Positions 34,297-45,210 of a stretch of DNA of 64,000 nucleotides are shown here, in pieces; position 1 is the stretch's first letter, and every line of letters begins with the position of its first letter. The position numbers and the translations under genes are program-made. The stretch is from Moniliella sp. 'wahieum'. Taxonomy: Eukaryota; Basidiomycota; Moniliellomycetes; Moniliellales; Moniliellaceae. The notes beneath the pieces are model-generated. The model did not search any database. It worked only from the letters and a program-made list of their open reading frames with translations, and was not told the origin of the DNA. Location: contig RSEE01000056.1 of assembly GCA_003971905.1 (NCBI GenBank), positions 248,001-312,000 of the forward strand, written 5' to 3'.

Positions 34297-37210
34297 ATGG
34301 GCCACACGTCGTCCAAGCCAAGCACCGCTGATCCAACCCGTAATACAGCTGCGCCGGCCGTGGCCCGGGGTTCAGCGGGGCCCACTGAATCTCGACCATC
34401 TCACCCTCGCACGCCTCCTCGCCCCCCCCCGCCGCCCCCACAATCCATCGGAACCCAACCTCCAGTCCAACCCCAAGCCGATTTCCAAACCCAAGCTTAC
34501 ATCGAAATCAAATTCCACCAAATCGCCTTCGCCGCTCCTTCGCCCCTTGCTGCTGATGCCGGACAACCTGTCCCAGAACGTCTCCCGCCATTCTGTGCCC
34601 CCTGCAAATGGACATGCAGCGCAACGCATTGAGCGTCCCCGCTCTGCCCCGGGGAGGAGCGCAGCTGGCCCCCGTTGCAAATCACAGCACCTTCCCCGCA
34701 TGACACCAACCACGATGGCGGCAACCCACCCGTACCGATTCTTATAGCAGACCCGGCCGACGACCGTGCTTACTCTTCTGCGCCATTGAGGTCACGATAC
34801 CTGCAAACCGTCTCTCCCATCCTTGAGACGGGTGAGGACGGGCAGGGTGAAGAGTGGGTCCTGGGGTGCACAGATCGCTCCCTTTCCCGCCTTGCCTTCC
34901 GTTCCGGCCCCACACCGTCCCAAAGCCCCTTCTCCATCCTCGGCGGATATAACAGCAAACCAGCCTTGCAGCCCTTTCCTCGCCGCTGCCCCCACATCCA
35001 TGTTGCCTCGATGCCTATCAGCCCCTACCCACTTGCTTCCCCAGGATTCGCCTCGTTACTTGCAGCCTGATCAGGTGCGTTCTTTTTATATCTCTGGCCC
35101 CGTTAGCTGCTATTCGTCATGTATTGACACTTCTCACTTTGCATAGCACATTCCTGCGGAATCAACTACAAAGATCCAGACTCCAGAAAACAGGCCCACC
35201 CGGATCCACCCACGCTGGCAAAGTGTCCCTCCCCTCTCTCACTCCGGCCCGCCGCAGAAGAAACCGGTGTCATGGTCTGGATACGAGATACCACGACACC
35301 TGTTGGCCGAGGAAGAACAGAGGGACCGGGGGTATGGGGCCGACATGCGGAGCCCATCATCGTTGGGGATGCGTTCTTCTCCACTGGAAGCCAACGTGTT
35401 AGCTCTAGAGGCCCATCCTTTGGTTCACACTGGCGAGGAGGGTTCAACCCAACCTAGCCAATATGACCGCTCCCGTATGGCTGTCACATCGACCCCGTCT
35501 AACCTAAGAGCTCATCCGGCCGCTTGGAGCACAAATGCAGCGTCCCACGCGGGACTCGGGTTGTTTGATCCAACTGGGGGACGAAGGACCAACGCCAGAA
35601 GCGCAAGCGGCGGTCATGGGTTTGGATCCTGAACGCTTCCCTTTCCAGCATCTGATAGCAGGAGATCATCCTGAACAGGAAGACGAAGGACGACACACAG
35701 AGCACCAGCTCCTATGGAGAAGTCCGCACCATTGTTGACAACTCCGTCCGCCTCTGGGCAGTGAAATCTTGCCTACATCTTCCCCAACCTCCACGCAGCC
35801 AGCGTTCACTCCTGCTACGGAGGAGCAGCTAAATCTGCTCATGACGTTTCATGCCTCATCCTCTACTCCGCACGTGCTTTCAGATGCGTACGAAAAATAC
35901 CTGCACGCCATTGGGGGGAAGCCCCGCCGCAACGCAGATGGGATGCGGTGGGACCATCCTGTCCCCCCGCCGCGGAGTGCAAAAAGAGGATCGGTTATTC
36001 ATGGTTCACCCCGTGACGTGCCACAGAGGGAAAGAAAGATATCGCGGCCTCAGTCAGATGTGATGTCGTCCGCTGCCTCACCCTCCTTTGGGGTGAGCGC
36101 CTTGCCCAATACATTGGAACACCCACTCTCCCTTGCTTCCACTCCGTCTCTGGAATCGCCCTCGGGACTCGTCCGTCCGCTCAGTCCTTCCTGCTCCGCC
36201 AACGCTCCTTCGCCGTGCCTTGCACCCGCGATGCATCTCTCTTCCTTCGATCCAGTGCAATCGCCAATCTCTCCACATGAGGAAGGCGTGATCTTGCGCC
36301 ATGCCAGACCGAGCCAGGCCTCCATCACCTCACCGCTTCGCACTTTTGGTCGCACTACCCTTCCCGTACTTGGAGTTACGCCGTACTTGCGTCACACTAC
36401 CTACACTTCCTCCCCCTCGCTGTGCTCTTCAGAGCAATCATACCAGCCACCCGACTCACCCGCTCCATCCGCTCGCAGCGTAAGTTCAGAGGGCTCTCCT
36501 CCACCGCCACAGGGCACACAGGCCTCCCTTGCCATTCTCCGCGCAATGGAACGAAGCCAAGAGGAAAGAGGGCGGGGATGCACCGATAAACCCGTTGAAC
36601 GCGCCTTCTTCCATGCTGGCATACCCACCGGGGCCACTAGAGGGTCAGTAATTGAGCAGCATTCTGCAGCGGAAGGATCCTCAATACGACCCCAGCTCAG
36701 ACCGCTGTCTCCTCCTTTGTCACCGCGCAAGACTGCGCCTGTGCCTGCGCTTGCTCCTAAACCAAGTTTCACCACCCTGGAGGCGGAGGAGATTGGACGT
36801 CTGCTCCAGACGCTGGTGGCACACAAGAAAGTCAAGCGTCTGCGCCCGCCGCGATTGCCGCATTGGCGAAGAGCGAGAGCGACGATTCGGACGAGGAGGA
36901 GGCGCGTCGCCCGAGGCCGGCGTCTCCATCTTCGCTCTCAGGAAGCATGGAACACTTGGCTGACCCCGTGGCGGTCGAAAGTTCGCCTGAACCCATTTCG
37001 CTCGTTTGGGCCCGTGAACAGGCGTCCGTGCGCAAGGCAGATTCCGGTTCTTCCCTCGACCCAGGCCGGTTGGGGGACACTGACACACCCTCCAGTGGGG
37101 TCCGCCCCTTGTCCCTAGCCGTTAACGGACCCCCCCCGCTCGTCCAAGGCGCGCACCCGGCCGGAGCACCCCGCAGTGGCGTACATCGGTCCAAGCTCTT
37201 CCTCCATTGA
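34297..37210 (+). CDS. Unknown disordered protein with N-myristoylation signal
   Basis: I do not recognise this gene. The start at 34297 gives MGHTSSKPSTAD, a good N-myristoylation signal (Gly2, Ser6, Lys7), suggesting membrane attachment. The rest is Ser/Pro-rich and low in hydrophobics, with many SP/TP sites, so likely disordered and phosphorylated. A well-formed intron, 35075-35146 (GTGCGT, ATTGAC, TAG), joins RYLQPDQ to HIPAESTTKIQTP. Two short helical segments stand out: TEEQLNLLMTFHAS with LSDAYEKYLHAIGGKPRR (about 35830-35940), and LEAEEIGRLLQTLVAHKK (about 36780-36830), followed by an acidic SESDDSDEEE patch. The longest intact frame is 35769-37118; frame changes sit near 34430, 34680, 34860, 35540, 35760 and 36833. 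About 960 residues. The stop at 37210 is in the final frame. Confidence 0.6.
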
Positions 37211-37780
37211 AACGGTTGGCTGAAACCAGTGGGTGCTCTGCATTGACGGACGTGTACCTCGTCCCCACCAACTCCCCAAACTCGCACACACGCACGTTAC
37301 CTATTTCCGCACACTACACGGCTGCCGTGGCCATCACAATTACATTGGCGTCCCTATCTCCTATCTTTGTAAAACCAACAGTGCCATATGGTGCAAAAGG
37401 ACAAGGGCTTCCTATATTCGAACGTTCGTTGCATTTACAGGGATACAGGTTGTGCTAGTCCGCCAACAGGCCGTTAGCGCAAAAACTTTTCGTTATCGTT
37501 CTTCCAGCGAACAGTCCCTCCCACATTTTTACGCTGTTGGCCTCCCGTTAACAGAAAGCTCCGTGGGCTCTGACCATTGAACTTCAGTTTAGCGCTCCTT
37601 CACTCTGGTGTGCAAGATGGACCGGACGAGTGGGAGTGTATGTTCGCGGGCGTGCGTGGATATCGTTCCACCATCCTTGAAGCAGGGTTAGGTAGACCAG
37701 CAGAACAAAGGTAGATTGGACCCAAAATGTCGGCATGAGATGGAGCACCACAACTACACGCCTTGCCAGCGAAGCGTATA
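37211..37780. other. Intergenic region upstream of tRNA-Tyr
   Basis: 3' flank of the disordered-protein gene and upstream DNA of the tRNA. Nothing recognisable. Confidence 0.5.
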
Positions 37781-37877
37781 CTCTCCTTAGCTCAGTTGGA
37801 AGAGCGTCAGATTGTAATTGGTCACGTGGAAGCCCCTTCCGCTCTGAATGTCCTGGGTTCGACTCCCAGAGGGGAGA
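37781..37877 (+). tRNA. tRNA-Tyr (GTA), intron-containing, copy 2
   Basis: CTCTCCT acceptor, TA, D arm GCTCAGTTGGAAGAGC, anticodon stem TCAGA and loop TTGTAA with anticodon GTA at 37814-37816. The intron is 37818-37841 (TTGGTCACGTGGAAGCCCCT onward), then C and TCTGA. T arm CTGGGTTCGACTCCCAG, acceptor AGGGGAG, discriminator A. All arms pair. The mature sequence equals copy 1 at 23473 except for one G; the introns share only their first 10 bases. Confidence 0.96.
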
Positions 37878-38044
37878 TTTCTTTTGCAACTGGCGTGAGG
37901 TGGGGCTGCCAAGAGTTGCACCCTACTCAAGCGGCTGGCCCGCGGGTAACCCCAACATTAAATTAAGCGCTGGCCAGGATGGCCTGAAAGTGGCCTTCCC
38001 GCTCATGAGTTACTTCTCCCCCCCACCACCATCCCCAGTAAGCC

Positions 38045-39474
38045 ATGGGCGTTCTTACGCACCTCCCGTCTTGGGTCCAACCTATCGTCGGCAACCCTCT
38101 CAACCTTCTGCTTCTCCTCCTTCTCATCCAATTTGTTCGTCCTGCCCTGCGCCCCTGGACTGCTTGCCTCACCGCACCCTCGCGCTCGGCCTCATTCCTC
38201 CTCCTCTACCCCACTCCGGCTGAGGCAAAGTTGCGTGGCCTCCCCGGCCACCTGGGGGCTGGTGTAGGTACTTTTTCGCGTCCCCCGCAGATCCCGACCG
38301 GTGGGGGCGGCGGTGGGTTTCACGGCGGGAACCCAGTTGCCGAAGCTCAGGCCCGCAAGCAGGCAGTGGAGGATGGGGCGCAAACAACCCGGACGCGGTG
38401 GAGGAACTATCTGCGCCGGCTTGGTCGGGCAGAGCATGCTCCGGAACAACGAAAAGAAGTACTGCTGTCTGCGCGGGCCGGCGTACAAGTGCGCACCCGG
38501 CGGGGCGTTGGGCGCATCCTTCCCCCTTCCCGGATGGCGGAGAGGAGGTAGGATACAGCTCCCTCCCCACATACCACACTTCGGTCTCGGTCTGGCGTCG
38601 TTACACTCCCAAGATGCTCGCCCGTTCGATGGTGCCGGACTGGTTCTCTCCGAGGAAGAGAAGGCCCGCGTCGCGGACCCTCGGCGCGAAGCAGGACATA
38701 ACCCCCATGTCGAGACCGGTTCTTCCCCTGGCACGATGGACGCGGGACAGGATGCACCTCTTCCTGCAGGTCATCCGCCTGTCCCGGAAGGTGCCGATGC
38801 GTCACACTGCCCTGCCTCGGCATCGTGGGCTCGTAGCCCCACCCCCCTGCCGCTGCTACCGAGGAGAAGACGCTGCCAGAGGCCGAAGCAGTGGAGCAAG
38901 CTCCGCTTCCTCCTGGCCACCCCCTGTACCAATGGGTGCAGGTATCTCTCAGTGCCCTGGCCTTGCGCGGGTGGGTGAGAAGACGGCGGTAAAGAAAGAG
39001 GAGCCCCCCTCTGAGCCTACCCCTGCCCTATCCCTACCCCTTCTCCCCTTTGGCCGATGATGATGCCCAGGCGGAGTGGGAAGATCTGGTAGGGAGTTAC
39101 TGTGGACCGACGCATTCTGGGTCGTCAGCAAGCGGCTCGGGGGTGATCTTGATTGGGATCAATGGACGGGTGTATGATGTTTCGTCGGGGCGGGCGTTTT
39201 ATGGTCCGGGAGGTCCCTATTCATCGTTGCAGGACGCGACGCGACACTGGGCCTGTCCAAGAACTCGTTTGACGCGGACATTCTCCCGTCCTGACTGAGC
39301 GCCCCCTCTGTCCCCTTAACTCCTGGGGCACCTCCCATGGAGCTCCATGCAGACGCCGGACCGGTTGCCCGTGCTACGAGGGACCTGACCAAAGCAGAAC
39401 GCTATGCTTTGGCTGACTGGATCGAGATGTTTGAGTCCAAGTACGGTGTTGTGGGCGAGCTGGTTGCGGAATGA
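38045..39474 (+). CDS. Dap1/PGRMC-like (MAPR) membrane heme protein with inserted segment
   Basis: Membrane-associated progesterone-receptor family: ER-anchored heme proteins that support cytochrome P450 enzymes in sterol synthesis. Residues 1-40 include a membrane helix, NPLNLLLLLLLIQFVRPALR. The cytochrome-b5-like domain starts at about 38600 with YTPKMLAR-FDGAG. It resumes at 39140 with VILIGINGRVYDVSSGRAFY, GPGGPYSS-FAGRDATLGLSK, and ends DLTKAERYALADWIEMFESK and YGVVGELVAE. Both heme-site tyrosines (codons 39200 and 39218, F-Y-G-P-x-G-P-Y) are kept. Between FDGAG and VILIG, where relatives have only a few residues, lies an insert of about 170 Pro/Ala/Glu-rich residues (38640-39130). Indels, mostly a T lost from TTT, sit near 38625 and 39228, with more near 38300-38560 and 39296. 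Yeast Dap1 is about 150 residues; this would be about 470. Confidence 0.83.
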
Positions 39475-40543
39475 AGATATGATTTTGGACTGATTGACGG
39501 GTGGCCTAAACTGTCTCTGATGCAGAGCTGTAGAACGGAGGCAAAGGGTCGAAGACCGCCATCGTAATGCGAGCAGTCTAGCTCTTGCCCTCTCCCGCAT
39601 TGTGACTCCTACCGTCAGATGATCGCTCGACACGCTTTCTTCAGGGAACTCTCATCATGGCTCTCCAGCGTGGGCATGCCGGCTGCAGCAGCACGGATGA
39701 TTGTGGTCCTCGTTGACAATTTGTCTCTGGGCAGTTAACACATGCTGCACAGCACGTGACTTCCTGACTTTAGTCAGCGACCAGTAAACCAAACATTCTC
39801 TGGGGGGCCCTTTCGATCATGGAGCGGGATGTCCGATGCCCGGGGTGACCAGGATGGCCATCAGGGTGCGCAATTGGCCTGCAAGGGAGGATACGCCGTC
39901 TGGGTAGTTAGGCGGTGCACTCTTCCGCCCGTTTCGCAGCACGAAGCGAGAGATGCACACTTGTGTGCGATGTATCTCCGAAGACCTATATATTGCGTTT
40001 GCTTGAGATGAGGAGATGGAGCGGCCTACGTCTCAGCCTGTCACATGTCAAGCTTCAAGCTTCAAGGCCGGGAGTCGGTTGGATCGGCCCTTGATGGGTT
40101 CTCATTCCCGCCGCTCCGCCGCTTCGTCGCTCCACTAGTTTCACCACTACAAACTGCTGGCGTCCCCAGGCCTGCGAGTGCCGGTGACAGAGACGCGCGC
40201 TGGCGATGGCTTGGACGGCGGCTGAGCCGCTGAGCCGCTTCGCTGGCAGGTTATGCGCTTTGAAAACTGTGATGTGCGGAATCTGTTTGTGGGGGCTTTT
40301 CCGCCCGCACAGGACGAGTGTGCAGCCAGGCTCCTTAAAGCCGCTGGGCCGCCACGAGAGTGGCCCCGTGCGGCAGCTGCATTGCTTCCGCTGCCGCAGC
40401 GCCCTCAGTTGGGCCGTGTCCCCAATCCAACCGCTGGCGATCTCTCTGCGGTCCGCTCCTGTCGTCGCCTTGCGCCCAACTACCCGACCGCCGCGCCCGC
40501 CCCCACCACCGCCACCCCCGCCGCCACCACTACCCTACCCCCA
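39475..40543. other. Intergenic region upstream of MPC2
   Basis: Contains CTGTCACATGTCAAGCTTCA with further CAAGCTTCAAG at about 40036-40063 and a C-rich (CCACCGCCACC) leader before the MPC2 start. No gene is seen. Confidence 0.5.
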
Positions 40544-40964
40544 ATGGCCTCCGCTGGTGCTCACTCGTCGCGCTTTCAGGCGTTCCTCAACCACCCGGCG
40601 GGTCCCAGGACTGTTTTCTTCTGGGCACCCCTCTTCAAGTGGGCCCTCGTCATTGCGGGCGTCAAGGACCTTTCGCGCCCCGCCGAAAAGCTTTCCGTGA
40701 GCCAAAATGCTGCCCTCGCCGCCACGGAATGATCTGGGTCCGGTGCGTCCTCTCCCCCGCCCCACCCCCCTTCCCTGTTCCTGCGTAGCCCTGACCCCAT
40801 CCTATTAGGTACTCGCTCGTGATCACTCCGGTCAACTACTCGCTCGCGGCCGTTAACTTCTTCGTTGGTGGCACGGGTCTCGCCCAGCTGGCTCGGATTT
40901 GGATTACCGCCGCAAGCACCCCGTCCAGGCCGCGATTGAGGACAAGAAGGCTGATTCGGCGTGA
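40544..40964 (+). CDS. MPC2: Mitochondrial pyruvate carrier subunit 2
   Basis: Inner-membrane half of the MPC heterodimer that imports pyruvate into the matrix. It is collinear with MPC2: FLNHPAGPRTVFFWAPLFKW, ALVIAGVKDLSRPAEKLSVS, QNAALAAT then GMIWVR, an intron at 40743-40808 (GTGCGT to TAG), YSLVITPVNYSLAAVNFFVG, GTGLAQLARIW and YRRKHPVQAAIEDKK. The two or three short membrane helices and the P-A-E-K-L-S-x-S-Q-N core are complete. One G is missing near 40729 (ATG-GMIW) and one near 40903 (RIW-DYRRKHP); with both restored the protein has 118 residues. The start at 40544 is the first ATG giving the family N-terminus. The gene is convergent with OFD1. Confidence 0.96.
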
Positions 40965-41243
40965 GGGGCTTTACTAGCCTGACTGACCCCACCTTTTCTC
41001 TATCTCCCCCCCTCCCCGCTCGCACATCCCGGCGCCGGATTCGATAACCTGCACCATCACTTTCTCTGGCCCTTTTACTGCATCTCTCCTGAGCTCCACA
41101 TTGCTAACGTTTCTAGCGTCCCTCCTTCACAATAGGTAGTAGTGCAGACGCACGTCGTTCGTTCATTTCAGGAAGGCATGCTTAAGCCTTTTTTTGCCCC
41201 TCTTCCTCCTCTTCTTCCTCCTCTCCTGCTCTCATCGTCTCCC
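40965..41243. other. Convergent 3' intergenic region
   Basis: 279 bases of C/T-rich sequence between the stops of MPC2 and OFD1. Nothing else is seen. Confidence 0.5.
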
Positions 41244-43301
41244 TCAATTGCGCCACCCCCATTCGCCCTCGACGTCCCACCGGCTGCCACCCGCCGAAGC
41301 CGAAAGGTACTTGACAAAGTGCATCACTCCTTCATCCCTCAGCACCACATTGAGGGCATTGAACTGGGGCGTCAAGTTGAGCAGCACACCATCAAAGTCG
41401 TCTTCAGGGTCATACTCTCCATTTCAACCACTCTCCTCCTCCCCTCCTCGCCCTCCTTCTGGCTTCTTCTTCCGCGTCATCCTCCTTTTCCTCCTCCTTG
41501 GATGCGTCCCCGCTCTTTTTGGGACCGCTTCCATACACCGCCGGGTCATCGTCTTCTCTCCATCGGCGCCATAAAGCATTCCCATCCACCTGCGTCGCCC
41601 GAATCCATTGACTCGCAGCTCTTGATCTCCTTGGCCGACAGTCCACCTGCCGGTCCAGCCGTCTTGGCACGTTTCGCTGCCAGGCCCTGCACCTTTTTTG
41701 TTGTCGTCGGCCCGGTCACCGAGTCGGCACATTGGGGTCAACCCCAAATTCACATGCAGCACCGCCTCGTCCTCGTCCTTCTTAGCCAGGGTGTAGTCCA
41801 GCCGGGACGGAAGCGCCGAGCCCAAAGCGGGTAGCGAGCGGCGAGAGGAATGAGCTGGGTCACGTTGGCCAGGAACGCGCGGAACGCCGGAGAGGGGAAG
41901 AGGACAGATCGCAGCAAAGACAGAATGGCCTCGGCCGTAGCAGGCACAGACGCAGGCAACGCCGGATTCTGCCCCGTCAGCGTCGAGGGAACATCACCTT
42001 TCCAGTCCACGAGAGAGGAAGCGGTGGTGGTGCGGCGGGCCCTCAAGCTCCCACATGTCCTCAGTCCCAGCCGCAGCTCCGACGCCAGTCAAGTGCGGCT
42101 GGATGACGCAGGCCTCCCGCAGCTCCTCACCAGACTTGCCTCACCAGTAGGCTCGAACCAGCGGAACCGATCGCGGCGGTCGAGGCCGATGAGGCCGGGC
42201 CGAAGCACGTCGACCAAGTCCTTCTTGAGGAAGTCGGCGAGAAGAATGTTGCTTTCATCGCCGAACTGGGCAAAGAGCTTGGCCTGCACCGAGGGGTTTA
42301 AGTAGGCCGGGTTGAGGAAGAAAGAGAGGAAAGTGCGATCCTCCGCTGACAGGATTACCCGGCACCACGCTGCACGTCATATCCAACGTTTCTTCCCCTG
42401 CATCTTCCTGGGCTGCGGCAGGTGCGGCGTCGGGGTAAGGAACGAAAGGGCGGGTGCGTTTTTGGCTCACCAAGCTTTCGGCGGAAGAGTAGTCCTTGCG
42501 CGCCTTCTCCTCCTGGTCCTCCACCTCTTGGGAAAAGCCTTCTTCATCCGGAAGAGGGCGGTGGAACCAGCCCTGGATGCTGATCCGCGATGCCTTGGGG
42601 TGCACACCTCTTCCACCGAGTGGAAGGAGTAGCCCGGAATGACAGGGAAAAGGCGAACTGGTTCCAGTAGGGTACGTGAACCGTAGTGGGACCGGCTCGG
42701 GCTCATGAGCTTTGCTCACGGGTAGAGCTCGAGGGAACCTCCGTACTCGCGCTTCCAATCGCGATCGGGCATGTAAAGGATGAAAGAGACGCGGCGCGTG
42801 GAAATCACATCACTACCACAGCAAGAAAGGTTAGCTTGCCCCCTTGCCAAGGGAAGGGGTACGTACTCATGGTTGAGGAGGTGGCAGCCATCGCGGTAGT
42901 CATTGATGCTCATGTCCTTCTTCTTCAAGGAGAGCGGGCCACACCCGGTGATGCGCTGAACGACCGCGCGGAATTCCTCGGAGAAGATGGCATTGCGAAC
43001 CTTCATCAGGTTCTTAAGTCGATCCTTCTCGCTATCCGGGAGCCCATCAAGGTTGGCCAAATCGCCAGTTTGGTTGACCTTGTAAATGTCAGTCTCCTTG
43101 TCGGCAAAACGCAGCTCCTCCACAATCTCGTCCCGTGCCGCATGCAACAGCGCATCGTCGAGCAGTGGCCGCACGCGCCGTGGTGGTAGGGCTGGCTCTG
43201 GGCACAGGCCGCGGCGTAGTCCTGCACCAACTGGCTTTCGGCGTCGGCCAGGTCGGGCGACGAGAAGCAGCTGCAATCTCGGGACGGATGGAAACGGTCA
43301 T
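41244..43301 (-). CDS. OFD1: Prolyl 3-hydroxylase Ofd1/Tpa1 (2OG-Fe(II) dioxygenase)
   Basis: Iron- and 2-oxoglutarate-dependent oxygenase that hydroxylates a proline of ribosomal protein uS12 (Rps23). In fission yeast Ofd1 also controls the hypoxia factor Sre1. N-terminal half: [63 protein letters not shown] then [15 protein letters not shown]. The metal His-x-Asp is created by splicing an intron at 42813-42866. The second metal His is in [11 protein letters not shown] and the 2OG-binding Arg in [10 protein letters not shown]. The C-terminal non-catalytic barrel is present: [40 protein letters not shown] and [19 protein letters not shown]. About 665 residues from the start at 43301 to TGA at 41244. 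Frame changes sit near 43260, 43180, 42690, 42600, 42350, 42050, 41830 and 41420. A basic/acidic low-complexity loop lies at 41430-41540. Confidence 0.93.
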
Positions 43302-45210
43302 GGCGGTGGTGGGGGGAGGGGAAGTCGGGGGAGGAGCCAGCAAGCACGAGAAGAATAATTTGCCTTGTCGCGTTTTCTGGTCTGATTTCTGAGGCGAGGG
43401 GTTAAATGAACTGACTGAGAGCTGAAAAAAAAATGATGAAACTGCAAACGAACTATATAAAGCCAATCGGAGCAGCTTCACTAGCTCTTCACTAGTCGTC
43501 ACTAGTCATCTACTACCCACTGCAGCCTGCCCTTGTGCTCGATTTTGCCACTGTCACTTGGCCTGCAATCCTTCGATTATAGCAGTACTCTCTTCGTTCG
43601 CCCAAAGAGCCAGGGACCAGGCGGGGGACATGGCACCATTGGCTACCGTTTCCATCTCGATCGTGTCATCAGATCTCAGAACCGAGAGAGAGCAAGATGC
43701 CGACATGGGAACTATAGGACGAGGAGCTTCCCCGAAGGCGGCTTCGAAGGGAGGATGGGCGCTATGGGGGGCAAGTTAACATAGGAGGATATATGGGGTC
43801 CCGCCAGAGGAGGGAAGCAAGTTAGTGCACTGATGAACCCGTCTGGTTTTTTGTATCGCTCACCAGCAGAGTGAGGATGAACTCGGAAACCGTGTCATAG
43901 TTGACTGATCTCACTCCCATTTTGCCAATTTCTTCGTTCCGAGCGTCTCGCTTTTCCCTGTTCTTCCGCTTCGCACCATGTCCTCTGTTCTTGCTTCCTC
44001 CCCACGAACGAGTTGCTACATCCCTTGGACTTAGTCTCGACTCTGGTTTCGCTCGCCTTAGCCCTACTGTGACAGATGCCGAAGAAGAGCTCAGATCGTA
44101 GAGAGCATCAAATGGAAACGGAGGTCGAAGGAGATGCGAAGGCGGTGTGGCGAATCAAAGTCCTCATCCAGTTGGGGGGAACGACGCCCGAAAGCATCGC
44201 ATGCTTATCATATTATGATGCTCCTTCAAGCTTCAAGCTTCGAGCTTCAACACTCCAGCCTCGGACGGAGGCAATGCGATGCCTGGGACGCATGGATGTT
44301 GCATGACGTACAAAAATGGTCGCAAGTCAACGTTCAGTGCTCACCATGCTCGATAATGACGATGCATCGAGCAGATGGATAGTCCTGGCTCTGATGGGCA
44401 GAGGCAAAAGGCGGAGGAAAAGCCGATACAGAGGCGGCAGCGGGAGAAAAAGGTCAGTGAATTGACTTGGCACAACCCGCTCATAGCCTGAGGCCTGGGC
44501 CAGATGCCATCGAGGGCGGTGGAGTCGCATTAACACTAGTGGTGGTGGTTGATGGTGGTGGTTGTGTAGACTTGGGCCAACGAACGACGCCTGCAGAGAA
44601 CTCATCAACAGGCCACACAACCGCGCTCGGACTTGAAGGACAACATAGCAAGCGAGAAAAACCCTGCTTTCTTCGTGGCATCCCTCCGGCCCGGCTTGTC
44701 GTTCCTTCCGGATTGCGCGCGGCGGTTGGGAAGGCCAGTTCCCCATGTCGGTGACTCTGCGAAAAGGAATCATTAATCATCGATCATCGACATCACATCC
44801 GCCATCATATTCCGCCATCCCCGCGTCTGCGCGCGCCTCCCCCGCCATAGTTCCGCGCAGGGCACAAGGCTGGGGACTCACGATAGCCTGGGGTTAACTG
44901 ACAGCCGGTAAGCCGGTACCTGGGCCGTGGAATGTGCCGTGCGGTAGAGCCCCCATCCTGACGAACAGACTGAATATGAATGGGGCCGCTTCCGCATCCG
45001 CTCGGACCCTCAACCGGCGATGCACCACGCCAAACTCAGCCGAGCCAGGCCGAGGCTCCGACGAGCCGGTGATTAGGTCGTGCGCTTTAGGCCTTAGCAT
45101 TCGCGCGCGTGATTGAGCTGTGAATGTGAGCCAGGCTGAAACCTCGTCTTACGCCATTCAGCTTCCTCCCATCCCTCACCACCCCCACCATCGCTCCGCC
45201 AAAGTCACCC
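43302..45210. other. Intergenic region with dispersed repeat A
   Basis: Near the left end is CTATATAAAGCCAATCGG at about 43454-43470, containing a TATA-like block and CCAAT about 150 bases upstream of OFD1. Then come ACTAGTCGTCACTAGTCATC (about 43491-43511), repeat A (43902-44073) and CAAGCTTCAAGCTTCGAGC (44226-44244). ATCATCGATCATCGAC lies at about 44774. No gene is supported. Confidence 0.5.
43902..44073 (+). repeat. Dispersed repeat A, copy 2
   Basis: Aligns block by block with 24803-24968 and, inverted, with 48851-49020. It is the most complete copy, containing TTTCTTCGTTCCGAGCGTCT, CGCACCATGTCCTCTGTTCT and TTAGTCTCGACTCTGGTTTC. The small open frame over it is not conserved between copies. 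Confidence 0.78.

Noticed and set aside
43902..44101. Small ORF beginning MTDLTPILPISSFRASRF
   Set aside because: It is repeat A read in one frame. The frame is not kept in the other two copies.
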